DNA of 64,000 nt. Origin: Onchocerca volvulus (taxonomy: Eukaryota > Nematoda > Chromadorea > Rhabditida > Onchocercidae). The notes beneath the pieces were generated by a model that was not told the DNA's origin, searched no databases, and saw nothing but the letters and a program-made list of their open reading frames with translations. The position numbers and the translations under genes were made by a program. The stretch covers positions 992,001 to 1,056,000 of the forward strand of contig HG738138.1 in the NCBI GenBank assembly GCA_000499405.2. The letters run 5' to 3'. How positions within the stretch are numbered: the stretch's first letter is position 1; the number at the start of each line of letters is the position of its first letter. This document shows positions 38,878 through 63,302 of this stretch, one piece after another.

Positions 38878-39459
38878 TTCATATCTAAAATATTTTATTA
38901 TAGCTTGTTGAATAAAATGTTATTACCACATCTATTTATCCCACTTGCAACCGTTAAAAAGTGCATCTATATTTACTAATATTTCCGAAATTGAGCTTCA
39001 ATCTCATTCATCGCATTGCCATAGTAAAAAGGGTTGGTTAATATGATGCTACATCATGTTTGTAATATCTTATGTCATATCATGATATTTTTGGTTCTTG
39101 TTGGATTAGAATCGGATATAGACATATCTACTTGCCGTTCTTTTGAAAATACGATTAATCCGTCAAATAGGGGTATCTGGTGTATTGCTTTGTGAGGTGA
39201 GTTAATAATATGAGTAGGATTATTTAGGAAGTTATAAATTACATTAGTTATTCAGTTTTTGTGATTTGGAAATTTAGGTTATTCATTTTTCAAAATATGT
39301 TAAGCATATTGCAATCTCTTTAACTTCGAATGGAAAAGATGAGGCATATAATTTAAGTTACGTTAGATCGATTGAAGTTGAGCTTCTGAGATGCAAATCT
39401 TTGAGTAATATTTGTTTCAATATTTGAGTGTGATTTTGCTGAAGTTGAGATATTTGCAG
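38878..39459. other. short spacer between PAQR and acyl carrier genes
   Basis: About 580 bases with no open frame of note. It contains AATAAA at 38911-38916 and ends in the acceptor TATTTGCAG (39451-39459), 5 bases before the next start codon. The arrangement fits a nematode operon but does not prove it. Confidence 0.5.
39451..39459 (+). promoter_or_regulatory. probable trans-splice acceptor of the acyl carrier gene
   Basis: TATTTGCAG followed by only TGGTG before the ATG at 39465. A five-base leader is typical for a trans-spliced nematode mRNA. Confidence 0.6.
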
Positions 39460-39464
39460 TGGTG

Positions 39465-40293
<829 letters not shown>

Positions 40294-43200
40294 TTATAGT
40301 ACCTCGTGATTTTCACCGATTTATTGTCTTTCGAATTTGTTTTGCTTCCAGATAATAAGACTATTTCAAATTTGAGCCAAATTCTTTGGCAAATACATTA
40401 TTACTCATATATCAATCAGCTAGGATTATTTGGATTCAAATAATTTGATATGAAGGCAAATGTAACTGCTTGAGAATTTAAAAAAAAAAAAAAGAAAAAC
40501 CAATATTCATTGTACTATGTGCATTAAAAATATTTTTATACATGTGCTTTGCTGTAGCATTTGTTTCTGGAAAATAGATATTCAAAAATAGCTGGTCTCT
40601 TTTTTGCTTCACGATGTTGTTTAAAATCTGTTTTTATAAATTAGTACAATTAGAATGCAATTCTATTATCATTCAATAGATAAAGTTGATTTTACTTTGG
40701 ACATTTCAACGTTCAAACCTATTGTGATTGGACAGTCGAAAGAATTGAGAAGACGAATTGATTCTGAATGTAGTTAAATAGGTAAGTGGATCTGTTGAAT
40801 TGTGATAAGTTCATTAAGTGGTACGAAATTCAAATGGCCCTGAGAAGCTTTCGAATGTAACTTGGTCGTAATGATTTTTCATTTTATAATTTCATATCAA
40901 AAAAAATTCATTAATTTCAAATTTATAGCCATTATTTTTATTTTCAAATATTGAGACGAAAGTTAAATTGTCTAATTTTTGGTCCCGTGACAAGTGTTGA
41001 TTAGTTTGCGTGTCCATTCATCTCACATATCTCGCTGTTGATTTTTCTTATAACTATTTCTAGTAATTTCAGCATGATGATGATTTTTTGGATAGAATTT
41101 AATGGTTATGAGATAATTGAGAACGCTAAATAGTTAGCGAATAAATAGCAAAATGAGAACACGCAAATGTGTTGACAACAAAATTCATTTTAAACAGTCC
41201 AAATAAAAAACCTTCCTCTTTTTTGCATTAGCTGAAAGTAAAGCCAAATATGACTTTTATATTGTCCCCTCTTTTTCTGCACTTCTTTTTTTCCTCTCAT
41301 TTTTCTAGCTCTTATATAAATCCCTAATTTCTTCTTCTGAATTCTTAAATTTTATTTTTCCCTTTCCTTCTATTTCACACTCACTTACTCCAATCATATT
41401 TAATAATCCTTTCCCTTTTCAAAAATCTTTTACCCTTTTCATTTTCTTCATATATCGGAGCTATATGTAACCTAATTATCAGGCTCTTTAATGCTTTCCT
41501 TTTTTCATTCTTCGATCTAAACTAAGCTCAATTATTTGCCATCCCTTCCTTGTCCCATTTCCCAACTTCTTACTAATTGTTTCTAGTTTTATTGTATTAT
41601 TCCAAGCCTTAACTAATACTACTATTCGTTACTTGATTTCTTACAGCAGTAATATATTATTTTCCATTCATATCGATGATAATATTATCAATAATTTGAA
41701 AATTTTCGAAATTTATTCATGGATCTATTACGATGTCTATTTTGTTGCAATCATCGTCAGGTTTGTTTGTCTATTTGAATGAATATTTAACAAAAAAAAA
41801 ATTTTTTTTTTTCTTTCGAAACTAGTAAAAAATTGATGAATATTTTGGAAATTATTCATTTTCTTTTTTCCCCCTCGCAAATCCATCATAATTGCATTCA
41901 TTTTAAAATAATTATTTATTGGTTTTTGGACAGAAAAAATCTTTATGGACAAATTTTTTTTTTCGGTTTCTTTTCTCCTTTTTTTTTTCGTTTTCCATTA
42001 AATATCAATAAATTATTTCTATGAAATAAGACCGTAAGCATCGATTGAAGAAAAAGAAAAGAAAGAAAAAAGATGCATCTGGAAATTAATGTATTATTTT
42101 ATTATATTGGTAAAATATGATTGGAATTTTTTTTTCTGAAAAAAGGTTAAAATTACATTATTTTGATTAGAATGAAGTTGAAATCCCAGTAAATTTTATT
42201 GTTTATGATGTAATTTAATCCATAAATTTGTAAGAATATGTTTGGCATAGCATTTAAATTTATTAAAATCAATTTTAATAATGGTCAGTGCTAGAATTTT
42301 ATTCATTACATTTTATTAATCATTTATGTAACTCAAAATTTGTTCGGTTGACAAACTGGAGCGAAATTTACTACTTGGGAAGAAAATGAAAAAGAAAGCT
42401 TCAAATTTTTTGCGACAATCTCACTTAAAATCAGCATTTTTGACCTCGAGAAGCAAACTTCCGGAATTAATGATTCAAAAAATCCCAGGAATTGTTTCGT
42501 TTCAAAAAACAAAATGAGAATGGCACAAAATATAAAATCATCATTGATCGAGTAAAATGTAAATAATCGCTATGAATATAAATCAGTAAAGTGAGCAAAA
42601 TTTGGATTTTTAAGTTTTACGGAAAACTTTTCCATATATTTTTAAATATGCTTTCATATATTCATATTACATTTCTGAGACGCATTTTACATTTCAGCAA
42701 AATTTCTGATGAATAATTTTTTAAATAAAATGGAAAAAATTTTGGAATTTCTTGGGCAATTTTCTGAATAGAAATCAAATTATTGTTTATGAAAGTCAGT
42801 CTTAAAAAAACTCCATTATTGCATGAAATCGTGAACATTATGTGTGAAAACATGAAAGACTATATTGAGATATTTCAGTATTTTTGAACTAATACTTTTT
42901 TTTTTGTAATATTTCATTTTGCAATTAAAAAATTGAAAAATTTTGTTTTGTATGACTGCATATTTTTCTTTTTTCTTAAAATTCGAAATATAAATAATAT
43001 AAACTGATCGGACTTGTTGCATGTGAAGAACAATATTGAATGAAATACATTTATAATACAATGTTGTGCTATTTTGGAAAACAAAAATTGTTGATGTTCT
43101 TTTTGCAATCCTTAGCAAGAATAATGCTTTGTATGAAAGTTTCATTTTGAAATGCTTATCAGCCATCATTATTTTAAGTTCAATTTTTTTCTTCACCCTT

Positions 43201-46200
43201 TTGAAAATTTACACTTTTCGAATTATTTCAGCTGACGAAAAATTTTGTCAGAAAGAAACTTTTTTCAATGAGAGAAAAAAAAAAAAAAGACCGAACAAAC
43301 GAATCATCAGCATTACTACCTTGAAAAATTAACTAAGATCGAAATTTAAATCGTAATTTGTATCTTAATTTCACATAAAAACTAAAATTTTAATTTATAT
43401 ATACTTTTATTTTGAATAAAATAAATTAAAATTGAAACAATACGAAAAAATGATCAGAATGAGATGTCAGAAATGTTATATGACTTTCGAGCCAAAATGA
43501 TGACAGCTACCGATAAATCATACAAGTTATAAGTGAAACCTTTTTTTTTCTCGAGTTGTTGATGATCATTTCTTACAAAATATAACATATAACTCATTTT
43601 CTTTTTCCCTCCTCCCATCAAAAAAAAAAGAAATTTTTCAAGTTTTCAACATTTCAATCAAAATCAGCAAGACATTTTCTTGTTATTTATCGTTTAAAAC
43701 AGTCAAAACGTTAAAATAATAACTTAGATGGAGGATTTTAGGGAATTAACTAATATAAATTACAAATTATCATTGTGAGTTTTGGTAATTTCAAGATAAA
43801 TTAACGAAATTATTTTCAAAAATAATAATTGTAGCAGCAAAAATGGATAAATTATGATAAAAATTAGAGATTAGAAATAGAAAAAAAATGAAATAAATTA
43901 GAAATTGGCTTATAGTAATTTAAATTTGAAAAAAAGCCTATTTATTTGTTTTCTTTTCTTCGTTTTTTTTTGATTTTTTTTTTTTTTTTTAAAATAAAAT
44001 AATGCTTGAGAAACTTTGGAAAAGTTCATAGATTATGCCAACTGTTTATAACTTCTCGATAAGCTTTAGTTTTGAAAAATAACAACAAATTTACGACATA
44101 AGATTATTTATTACTTCATTTTTACCTCTTCCTGTATCAATTCCTCATTTCTTTTTTTTTTTTTTTTTTTTACTTATCTCTTTCAAAAAAAAGGAAAAAA
44201 AATAGATTAAAATAGGACTAAATTATTTGGAAGTAGATAATGATAATGATACGAAATGTTGACGAATAAATCCGAAGAATATAGGAAAAAGTACAATCAA
44301 ACAAAGATGGAACGATGGTGATAATGGATATCATCATTGTTATCTAAATAATGCTTGACCAATTTTCAATGTCAGATTTTTATCCTCTTGAGGCTACTAT
44401 AATCGCTGTTTTCAATATTTGCCATTTAAACTTTTATTTTAAAGAAGCATTATATTTCGTCTAAGCATCGACATTTGCAATGTGATATATGCATATATAT
44501 CTATATATACATATAGATTCTCAATTTTTTCAAGCTCAGATTTTCTCCATTTGGGCGATAATTTGCATATTTGCAATAAAAATTTATAAATTTTGTCAAT
44601 TTTTTGCTCTCTTTTTTTCCTCAAATATAAATTTGCATAATCGTATTTTTTTACAGCAAAATTATTGGGCAATAATTTTTCGCTACAAAATGCATGCTTT
44701 TTTTTAATAATTTAATATTGCAAAATAATTATTATGATTTGTAAATGTTATAATTTCATTAAGAAATAATAAATTTTAATTTGCAAAATTTTTGCAAATA
44801 TTATGATTTATTGATGAAAATTTTTAATCCTATCCGAATTTGTCCTGTTGTTCAAAAAAAATTTCAAATTTTGCAAAAAGTATCCAACACTTCGAGATCA
44901 ATGTGATTTACACATCACATTTGGATCATCTTCACCAAAGCAGCAAGTTTTTTTCTTTTTGTCGGCAACATTTCGAAAATTTTTTAGCTTTATTCTTCAT
45001 ACATTAGAATTATTTCAAATATTTTAAATGATATCACCATACACTATTCAATTGATATCATTAAAAATATCGAAATTAATTCTTTTCTCTCTCGCTCTTT
45101 TCTCTGAAATCAATCAATTTCTTCAAAATATTATCCAATTCTTTAGCAACTTAAAGTTACATGAAAGATTTGATAATGAAGCGAAGTCTTGGAAAATAAC
45201 AAATGTTTTCAAACGCAGTTACATATATCATTGATGATATCAAGTGAAGAGTTTTGATTTGATTAGCTTTTTGCTTAGCAATCAATCAATCTATTTAACT
45301 ATCAAATTAATTGCATCTGATGATGCTACGAATAAATACATTTTAAAATCTCCAACTGTGCTGTTAATTGCTGTTTTTCACGATTTTGTTGTGCATTTTT
45401 TCTTTCTTTTCAAATTGGTCTAAAACAAATGAAATTTCAGCACTAACTGGATTTTTCAATTACATCAAACAAATAATAAATAAACAAATATTCATTTTCA
45501 TATTTTTTGTTTAAAGTAATACATTTTTTCTTGAATTTGTAAAAAATAATTATCAAATTTTTAAATTACTAACAAATCTTGAAAATTTTACTGATTTTTT
45601 TGCAAAATTAAGATATATATTACAATTTGAAGTTTTATTAATTTCAAATAATTATCTTCTTTTTTTCGATATTATAAACTTTTTTTTTTTAAAGGAAGAT
45701 TTGAAATTAATTTCATTTTGCTATTGTATATAATAATCAACTTTGAATCCTTTAAAGTTGGTTATTATATGATAAAAAATTGTGGTACATATTTAAAATT
45801 GTTTTAACTAAGATGAAAAGAATTATATCGAATTTTAATTGAAATGATCGCATGACATATGACATTTATTAAGCACAGTGTATGACACATGTCATTCTTT
45901 TCGCACCGTTGCGTCGAATCCATCCATTCATCCATTTCCAATAAATATCAAAATAATCCTCTTTGATTCATCCAGCCAATAATTCTTCGTTTCTTTCCGT
46001 TTATTTTCTTTTTCTTGAGGAAACGATTTATTGGTTTTAATTCCTTTATCTTTTACTGAATTAATTTATTTGAATTTAAATTTCCTCTTTTTTTGCGAAA
46101 ATTTCAAATTTATTTCATAAAGTAATTTTATTGCCCATATGCTCTTGGTTTAATGCTGTTGTAAATTTTGGATAAAGAAAGAATATGAATTGAAATAATC

Positions 46201-46352
46201 TTCGTGAATTTTTAACATTGATAATGAAATACAAAATTTCAGTCTTACATTTATCTTTATATTCTTTTTACCTTCTTTTATACCAAATCAATTTTTTTTC
46301 TATATTAATTAAAATAAAATTTAAACTTGATTTTAAGTTTTGGATCGATGAA
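40294..46352. other. intergenic region before the PDZRN-like gene
   Basis: Six kilobases, very AT-rich, with T or A runs near 43974-43990 and 44152-44170. I searched by eye for upstream exons encoding a RING finger or first PDZ domain and found none. The only coding-like item is a 40-codon ORF at 40655-40777 followed by a GTAAGT. Open frames such as that at 42816-43196 on minus have biased composition and are not supported. Confidence 0.5.
40655..40777 (+). other. small ORF or 5' leader exon, uncertain
   Basis: An ATG-initiated ORF of 40 residues (MQFYYHSIDKVDFTLDIS... ending RRRIDSECS) in a less AT-rich patch. Four bases after its stop is a consensus donor GTAAGT (from 40782). It could be a non-coding leader exon of the PDZRN-like gene carrying an upstream ORF, a short gene, or chance. 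No family recognised. Confidence 0.25.
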
Positions 46353-55963
<9,611 letters not shown>

Positions 55964-57271
55964 AATTTACGTATAAAAAAAGAAAAAATTTAGTATTTAA
56001 TTTCTTGATTACATATTTTATTCCACAAGAAACTTCCAAATTCTTTTCCTTTTATGATATGAATCATTATGACTGACAGCCAGTAGTTTCAAAATTCCCA
56101 CATTATTTTGGATTTGTTACAGCTCTTTCATAATTATGTGGATTGAATTGATGTATTAAAAAAAAGAAAAAGCATTTCATATCCCGCATTTCGATATTAA
56201 AATCTATTGAGAAAAGAAATCCATGCACATATATTTACAGACCAAAAAGTAAGAAAAAAAGTGTACAAATTATGAGGAATTCAATTTGCACAAGTAATTG
56301 ATGATAAAAAGGCATTGTTTGTACGGCCAGCATAAACAATCTATAAAATCTGTCACCGAATTAAAATTAGAAACTTTCACAGTCTGCAATAATGAATTAT
56401 TTTATAAATGTAATAAGACTAATTTGAAGCAAAAATGTTCCTATATTCTAAGTCCACGCTATAATGAAAAGTAAAAGTTAGGAGATGGGCAACGAAATCT
56501 GATTCTGGTTATAAAATCTGTACTAAATGTTACTTATTTTACGTTAACTTTAAAAATAATTAATTATATGAAAATCAAGATTTCAAATTTTGAAATTACT
56601 ACAAAAAGGTTAGAATTTTAAAATTTAGTAAGTGGAAGATTAACGCAATCTAGTGATTTGACGCTGCGCTTAATAATATCACTTGTAAACTTATAAAATT
56701 TTTAAACCCATAACAGCATAAATTCATGGGAAAATAATATGGCGGAAAGAAAGCTTGCAAAAAAGTAACAAAAATTGAATTAAAATTGACAAAATTCCTG
56801 AAAAAAGAAAGAAAAACCCGACAACACACAACATGAATGAAATTCCTGAAAACTGTCAGTTCCTGGGTCAACATTTTTACAATGCGGGATTATCATTTTT
56901 GCATACCAAAAATGTTGTATCAAAATTACTAACAATACCGGAAAAATTATTATTATTTATTATATTTCTCAATCATTTTTCCAGTCCCGCATAGCAAAAT
57001 CCCGTATATATACCCTGTACAAAATCAAAAAATCAAAAAAAAAAATTAATAGCTAAAAAAAATAAGAAAAAAATATCTCTGGTTCTCCAAAAATATGCAG
57101 ATAAACTAACCCGCATATATGTACAAATAAGAAATGCGGTAGCGTAGCACATATAAGTAAACACTGCATCCAGGAAATGAAATGAAATTCTTCGAAAATG
57201 ATAGAATCAAGCTCTCAGATAAAATTTGAAACTTTAGAATTTTTAAGATATATTCAAAATAGATAATACAT
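55964..57271. other. convergent intergenic region
   Basis: About 1.3 kb between the stop codons of the PDZRN-like gene (plus) and the MITF/TFE-like gene (minus). It should hold both 3' UTRs. No coding exon seen. Confidence 0.6.
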
Positions 57272-60181
57272 TCAAGTGAAATCCATATTGGATTGTTGAT
57301 GATAATCCATATTGGTTTGTTGATGAGTATTGGTTGCAGCTGTCTGGTTATGTTGATTATCCGGAGAGAAGTTGGCATGATCCCACAATATATCTGGTGA
57401 CAACTGATTATTTAAATTGGTTGATGGTGATGGCCCAGTTCCTGCTGCTGATATCATTGGATCATCCTGTGAATCCAGATTACCAAAATATTTTAGTAAA
57501 CTAGATGAAAAAACGACACAGCGAAATGTTTAGAAAGGAATAGATATTTTGAGGAAAATTAAAAAAAAGGATTAAAATCAGATCAGATTCAAACAATTTC
57601 GAAACAAAAAAAAACCTGTAAAATGGAACGCATTGTATTCAAATCGTCCATAATCAGATCTGGAAATCCTTGCTGTTGCGAATTCAATGCTGGTGTGTTT
57701 GACTGAGTAAAATTTGTAGAATATGGATTGTCAGTTCCACTGAAACTATTAGTATTAAATATGTCAGCTTAGTGGGATTACATCATTAATCGTTCATTTG
57801 AAAATATACCTCAAAAATGAACCACCGTCTCGACGATTATTCAGATTGGATACTGGACTATTGATTGAAATGGCAGCTGTTGTATCAGTTAACTGTGATA
57901 CAAATCCAGTAGAATTCTGAAAGGAAATCCGGGGGTGATGAAAATATACTAACTTTGCTTCTTGCTTTCCTCACAGTTTTTTGGATTATTAAATCAACAG
58001 AAAAAGTAACCTTATAAGATTTTTTTTTTCTTTCAATAAGTTGTATTATAAAATATTTTCAAGATGTAAATTCATTGAAGTAAGATGTTAAGGATATTAA
58101 TTTTAGTTAAAAAAATAAACAAAAGAGGAAAGAAACGAACAATACAATTAGATGGTGCATGAGAAGGTGAAGGAGGAATTTCATCGAATGGTTCTTGTTT
58201 TATGGATCGTTCATCATTAGAAAATGATGATAATGGTATCGGTGGCAAATTTACCGAGGCTGGTGGTATAGCAATGCCATTTTTTTGCAAATGATTTTCA
58301 AGCTCCTATAATTTTTGGAAATTTTACAGCAATGAAAATCTAAATAAAAAAAGGTCAATTTTCCAATTAAAAAGTTTCTTTTATCGTAAAGTGCACTGGG
58401 AGTTAATCCTGACAATATAACTGTTTCATCAAATTTCAACTAGCAAAGCTAAAGAATATTTTGACAAAATTCCTCAATGTATAATATATACAACGAAATA
58501 AAATAAGCAAGTAGTCTAGAAAACCTCAATAATTATCCAGAGCTAATTCATAAAATTCACCAATCAGATAATTAGTGTACTGATCAAAGTTAAGCAAATC
58601 AACAAAATTTACTGACTTTAACTCGATCAGCGTACATTCGTGCTGCCTGTTCTAACCTTGCTTGGTACTGCTGTTGCCGCAACATTAATTCACGATCCTT
58701 TTGTAGTTGTCGGATATAATCACATGAGGCTTTTAATATAGTTCCTTTATTTAGTTTCAATTCTCTGAAATATAATCAAGAATAGCAAATATAGCCAATA
58801 TTCACAAGTTAAAGCAGTTCGAAATACTCTTTTGAAAAAAAAAAAAAAAAAAATCATTTCGATAATTTGGAGAAAAAAATTTGCTGATGGAAGTGAAATC
58901 GATTTTGATAACAATTAAAAATTCAGGAGAAGAATCTTTTATAAATTTCAAAATACTTACTCTGATGAACTTTTGGGAAGCATAAGTCCCAATTCCTTTA
59001 TACGATCATTAATATTGTAACGCCTCCTTCGCTCAACTGTAACAGTAAAAGTTTATAAAATGATTTAAATTACAATATAAAAACAACAAAGTTATTGTTA
59101 GATTATATGAGAAAAACATTCCTTTATCTGTTCTTAAGCATAGAAAATGAATTCAAGCAATGAGATTCTTATAGTTATGATCTAAAAAAAAAAAAAAAAA
59201 CTACTGAAATATAGTGAAGCTACATTAGTCAACTTTACAGTAGAGCCATACTTACCGTAAATAAGTCATAATTATACTTTCGTACTTTTGATTCCATCAA
59301 ATTTCGAGTGTAATAATTGAAGTAATAAACTTACTCATATTATGTATATCCTTTTTCCTCCTTTCACGATAAAAATCTTGATCACTACCAACATCCTGAT
59401 TAACATTCCGCACCAATGTTTCCATGTCCAAACTACTAGCCGGAGCGCTTGATGATACTATTTGGCGACAATTTGAGCCAGTGATTGATATCGAGCTTAT
59501 AGGCGATATACTTTGACCCGAATCAACTAAAATTGATTATCTTTCGTTTGCCATTAAAAAAAATTAAAACAAAAACCGATGAAGTTGAAAATCTGCCACG
59601 AACTAGATAAAAATTTCAACTGATTTCCGGAAGTAGGCATTTTGCATTAAACTCTGAGGAAATTTTAAGGAAAATTCGGTTGATATATAGCAAGTTTTGC
59701 ATAAATCAATAATGAAATTTACAAGAATTATTTGCACCAGGAATTAATCGGCCTTTTGAGACTGTCGTACCGCGCAACGTCGACGTCAATGTTGTTAAGC
59801 CATCAGTGCAGCCATAAGTTACCGGAAGCTGTAAATGAACTTTTATGTACTTTATTGCAAACTACCTCTTAAATTGGAAAAAAAGAGGAATGATGAAATT
59901 CGAAAAATTCAACCATTTCATATATTATTAATTTAAAAATTAAGAAGACAAAAAATCATTTTTACGATCCGGATCATGTAAAACAATTTTATCAGTTTTT
60001 CTCTTTTTCCTTCTCTATTTCCTTTCATTTCTTTTTTTTTCTTTTTTTTTTTTTTTTAAATCAACAGTCTATGGGGAATTATAAAACGAACCGCCTGGGC
60101 TTTGGTAGCGCTCAGTTCTCGTAGCGCCATTTGATCGCCTTCTAATGATAATAAAGTTTTACCGGTTATGTAATCATCCAG
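57272..60181 (-). CDS. hlh-30: MITF/TFE-family bHLH-zipper factor (HLH-30-like), N-terminus incomplete
   Basis: Nine exons on minus, in order: 60181-60092, 59828-59723, 59526-59335, 59036-58961, 58764-58617, 58305-58141, 57916-57810, 57739-57616 and 57466-57272, about 400 residues. The first exon has [17 protein letters not shown], matching the acidic activation motif of MITF. The basic region and helix 1 read [11 protein letters not shown] across an intron into [17 protein letters not shown]. Helix 2 and the zipper ([18 protein letters not shown], then VKELENHLQ) follow. IKQEP is a sumoylation-type motif seen in this family. The C-terminus is Gln/Asn-rich. C. elegans HLH-30 is the TFEB orthologue, controlling autophagy, lysosome and starvation genes through CACGTG sites. 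The exon starting at 60181 is phase 0 and has no start codon, so upstream exon(s) are missing. Confidence 0.88.
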
Positions 60182-61141
60182 CTTAAAAAAAAATATTTTC
60201 AAAAGAATGATAAATAAATTGACGAAAAAATAAACATGACATATATATATATATATAAACTAATTATTTGATATTAATTACATTTTTCATGATATATAAT
60301 TCAGGATTCAATTATCTCAAATCTAAGTTTAATTCACATACGGATAATGAATTTCAAAATTATATAACAAAGTAAATATACATATATATATATATATATA
60401 AATTTCTAAGAGAAAATTAAACGATAAAAGAACTGCTAAAATAATCGTCATCAATTTATCACTTTAATGATAGAAACTTCTAGATCTCTTTCTTATTTTT
60501 ATGGCATCATCATCTTAGAACATAGCTAATTGACGAATGTTAATTAATTCAATTACGGAAACAATTTTAATGGGAATAAAGAATACATTTGACGTATGAA
60601 TGAAATTGACGCCATAATTAGATATGATTAAAACATATATGATTCATTGAAAAAGAAAAGGAAAAAAGAAAGTATATAAGTGAAAAAATCATTTAAAAAA
60701 AGAGGGATAATTATGTTAGACTAATACTTTCATAAAAACTAGTCTAGTGTTTATATCTTTCATACAACTTGAGACTGATGTCGACTGGAACATCAATAAC
60801 AAAAAGATAATTAATCAGATATTAGAAAGGGAAAAAGAGACGGAAAAAGAGAAATGATGGAAAAAAAAAAGTAAAAAAAAATTAGAAAGATTAAGATGAA
60901 AAAAAGAAAAAAAAAGGAAAGGTAAGTGGATAAAGATCTAAAATTGGTAACGAAAATATATTAAGTACATTCGAGATTTATTGATTCATTTATTAAATGC
61001 AAGTAAAACATTCATAAACAAGTTGAAAATTATAGTACTGGATGGCAATGATAATACTGATACTAGCAATGATTATACTGATATGATAATATTAGTAATA
61101 ATAGAAAAAATGGTATAAAAATATTATGACACACATTCATA

Positions 61142-61147
<6 letters not shown>

Positions 61148-61193
<46 letters not shown>
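61148..61193. repeat. AT dinucleotide microsatellite
   Basis: Perfect TA repeat of 46 bases. Confidence 0.95.
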
Positions 61194-61196
<3 letters not shown>

Positions 61197-62672
61197 GAAT
61201 ATATCATGCCACAAATATTAATATATTGATTTTGATGGAAAATATATACTTAGTTTGTAGTTGATGTCACATTCGATGACACAAATATATTTTTAGGAGA
61301 ATATATATATGATGCAACCCTAAATGATGATAATAATGATTAGCTTTCCAATTATACAATTACATCACTTTTATCATTATTTATTTCGTTTTAATTATAA
61401 ATAAGTAAAATATTTTAGTACTGGATACGATTTTTCATACTCATTTTATTTTTCTACACATATTATTTTTGAACCATTTAATTCAACGCTTCAAATAGTG
61501 AAATTCCAGATAAAAGAAACAAACAAAAAAAAGGGAATTAATGAGACACGGAGAAATTTATAATTTCAAATCTCCAGAGAAAATCCACTGTTTTTTTTGT
61601 TTCATTGGTTTTGATGGAAGGAACAGGAAATGCAAGGAAGGAGGAAAATGGGTGAAGGTTTGAAATGAAACAGAAAAGGACGAAAAGATGGAATAAAATA
61701 TTTGGGATGAAACCAGAAGGAAACCATTTTTTTTAAGAGTAGAAGGAAAAGCATGAACATAACTCATCAATCTAATGAAAATGTAAGGAAGTATATAGGA
61801 GAAAAGAGAATAGAAAGTAAAAGCAATAAATGATAATTACTAAATAACTTGGTAATTATGTATATATGTAATATATGATGATTTTTTGATTTTATAAAAA
61901 TATTTCTAGAAATAAGTATTAAAAAACAATAAAATTAAATCTAAAAATTCTGAAAATTGATGAAGTTGGAAAGAAAATTATATAAAATATGGGCTAACTT
62001 TTTTTAAGCTAGCTATACTGAAAAGATTAAAAACTCAAAGTTAACATAACAAAAAAAAAAAAAAAAAAAATGACAGCAAAACCGGGAAAGGAAAGTTTGA
62101 AATCTGTTGCTTTGAACAAATATGATTATTTATGTTGTGCTGATGGAAAGAGAAAAAAATAAACAGCATTCCGAAAGTTCTTTTAGAATGACATCAATTC
62201 GATATTTAAATGGGGAATAAATGAAATTTGATAACTATAAACAATATAATAATTTCTGAAAATGGCAACAGATTGCATTATATGAGAAACTAACAAATAT
62301 AGTTGACATGGAATTCTTTAACTGCTTAATTAATAATTTTATTTAAAAATACTTGATTGTCCATTGACTAGATTATTTTACACATATGCTTTCGTATGCA
62401 ATTATATAATTACTCGATTATTGGTCGTTATTGTTAACCATTAAGCAAATCATTGCTGGAGGTTTTCGTATCAGATCGACGTATGTTTCACAATATTAAA
62501 AAGAAGACGATCCATTATTTTAAATTTGATTAAAATTTTAATAGATAAAATATTTGGTTAAATAATTTATTTTATTTAAATTGTTTAATACAACTAAAAT
62601 ATCTTATTCTTACCATATCATTACATAATTTATTCGAGAATTGAAAAAGATTGCAATAATTTTCCAATTTCC

Positions 62673-62735
<63 letters not shown>
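62673..62735. repeat. ATT trinucleotide microsatellite, about 21 units
   Basis: Perfect TAT/ATT repeat of 63 bases. Confidence 0.95.
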
Positions 62736-63199
62736 CATTCCCGATTAAACGAAATATAGCAATCCGACAGTGATGCTATTCTGAATGTTTCATAAATTTC
62801 GACTTTTAACGTAAAGAATTATCACAAAAATTATTAATAAGTAATATTATTGATGAAAGATGGTGTTAGCAAAGAGTAACGGAAGGACAAACATATCAAA
62901 CATATCAATGCTAATATCAAATGAAAATAAACTGTTTTTATTTTAAATTTTTACCGAAAGTGGGAGGAGGAAAGGCGGGAGAGGAGAGCGATGGAAGAAA
63001 AGGTTCAAAAGTATTTCAAAAATTACATAGTAATAGTTGTTATTGTTGTAGAAACTGTTATTGTAGTAATAGTTATTGTCGTTTTCTTGTAATACATAGT
63101 AGTTACAGTAATAGCACTAAATAGAAGTACCAAAAGAAATATCTTGCAAAATTAAGGTTAAAGTTAGAGGTTAAAGGTTGAAGAATATTTTTGTACTAC

Positions 63200-63302
63200 C
63201 ATCAAATAAATATTGTTGCCTTTCCTGACTTGCTTCTGATGACGCATCGTCACCATCATCAAAATAATCATCATCGATCGTTATAACACCAAACAGCAAC
63301 AT
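63200..63302 (-). CDS. candidate first exon of the MITF/TFE-like gene
   Basis: On minus, from an ATG at 63302, the peptide MLLFGVITIDDDYFDDG continues through DDASSEASQERQQYLFD to a donor GTAGTA. It stands out from the flanks in base composition and is acidic, as expected for an activation-domain N-terminus. It ends in phase 1 and so cannot join directly to the exon at 60181. Membership in this gene is inference from position and strand. No acceptor lies just before the ATG. Confidence 0.4.

Larger units (their letters stand above)
60182..63199. other. probable large 5' intron of the MITF/TFE-like gene
   Basis: Very AT-rich with TA tracts (60241-60256, 60381-60400, 61148-61193), an ATT microsatellite (62673-62735) and A runs. 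I could not find an exon that would bridge the candidate first exon (ending in phase 1) with the exon at 60181 (starting in phase 0); a bridging exon of length 2 modulo 3 would be required. Confidence 0.45.

Noticed and set aside
39459..39464. Start of the acyl carrier protein at an in-frame GTG before the ATG
   Set aside because: The GTG overlaps the splice acceptor, so it would not be intact in the mature mRNA; the ATG at 39465 is the first in the mature message.
42816..43196. 126-codon frame on minus
   Set aside because: Composition is Lys, Ile and Phe heavy with no motif, typical of random AT-rich sequence.
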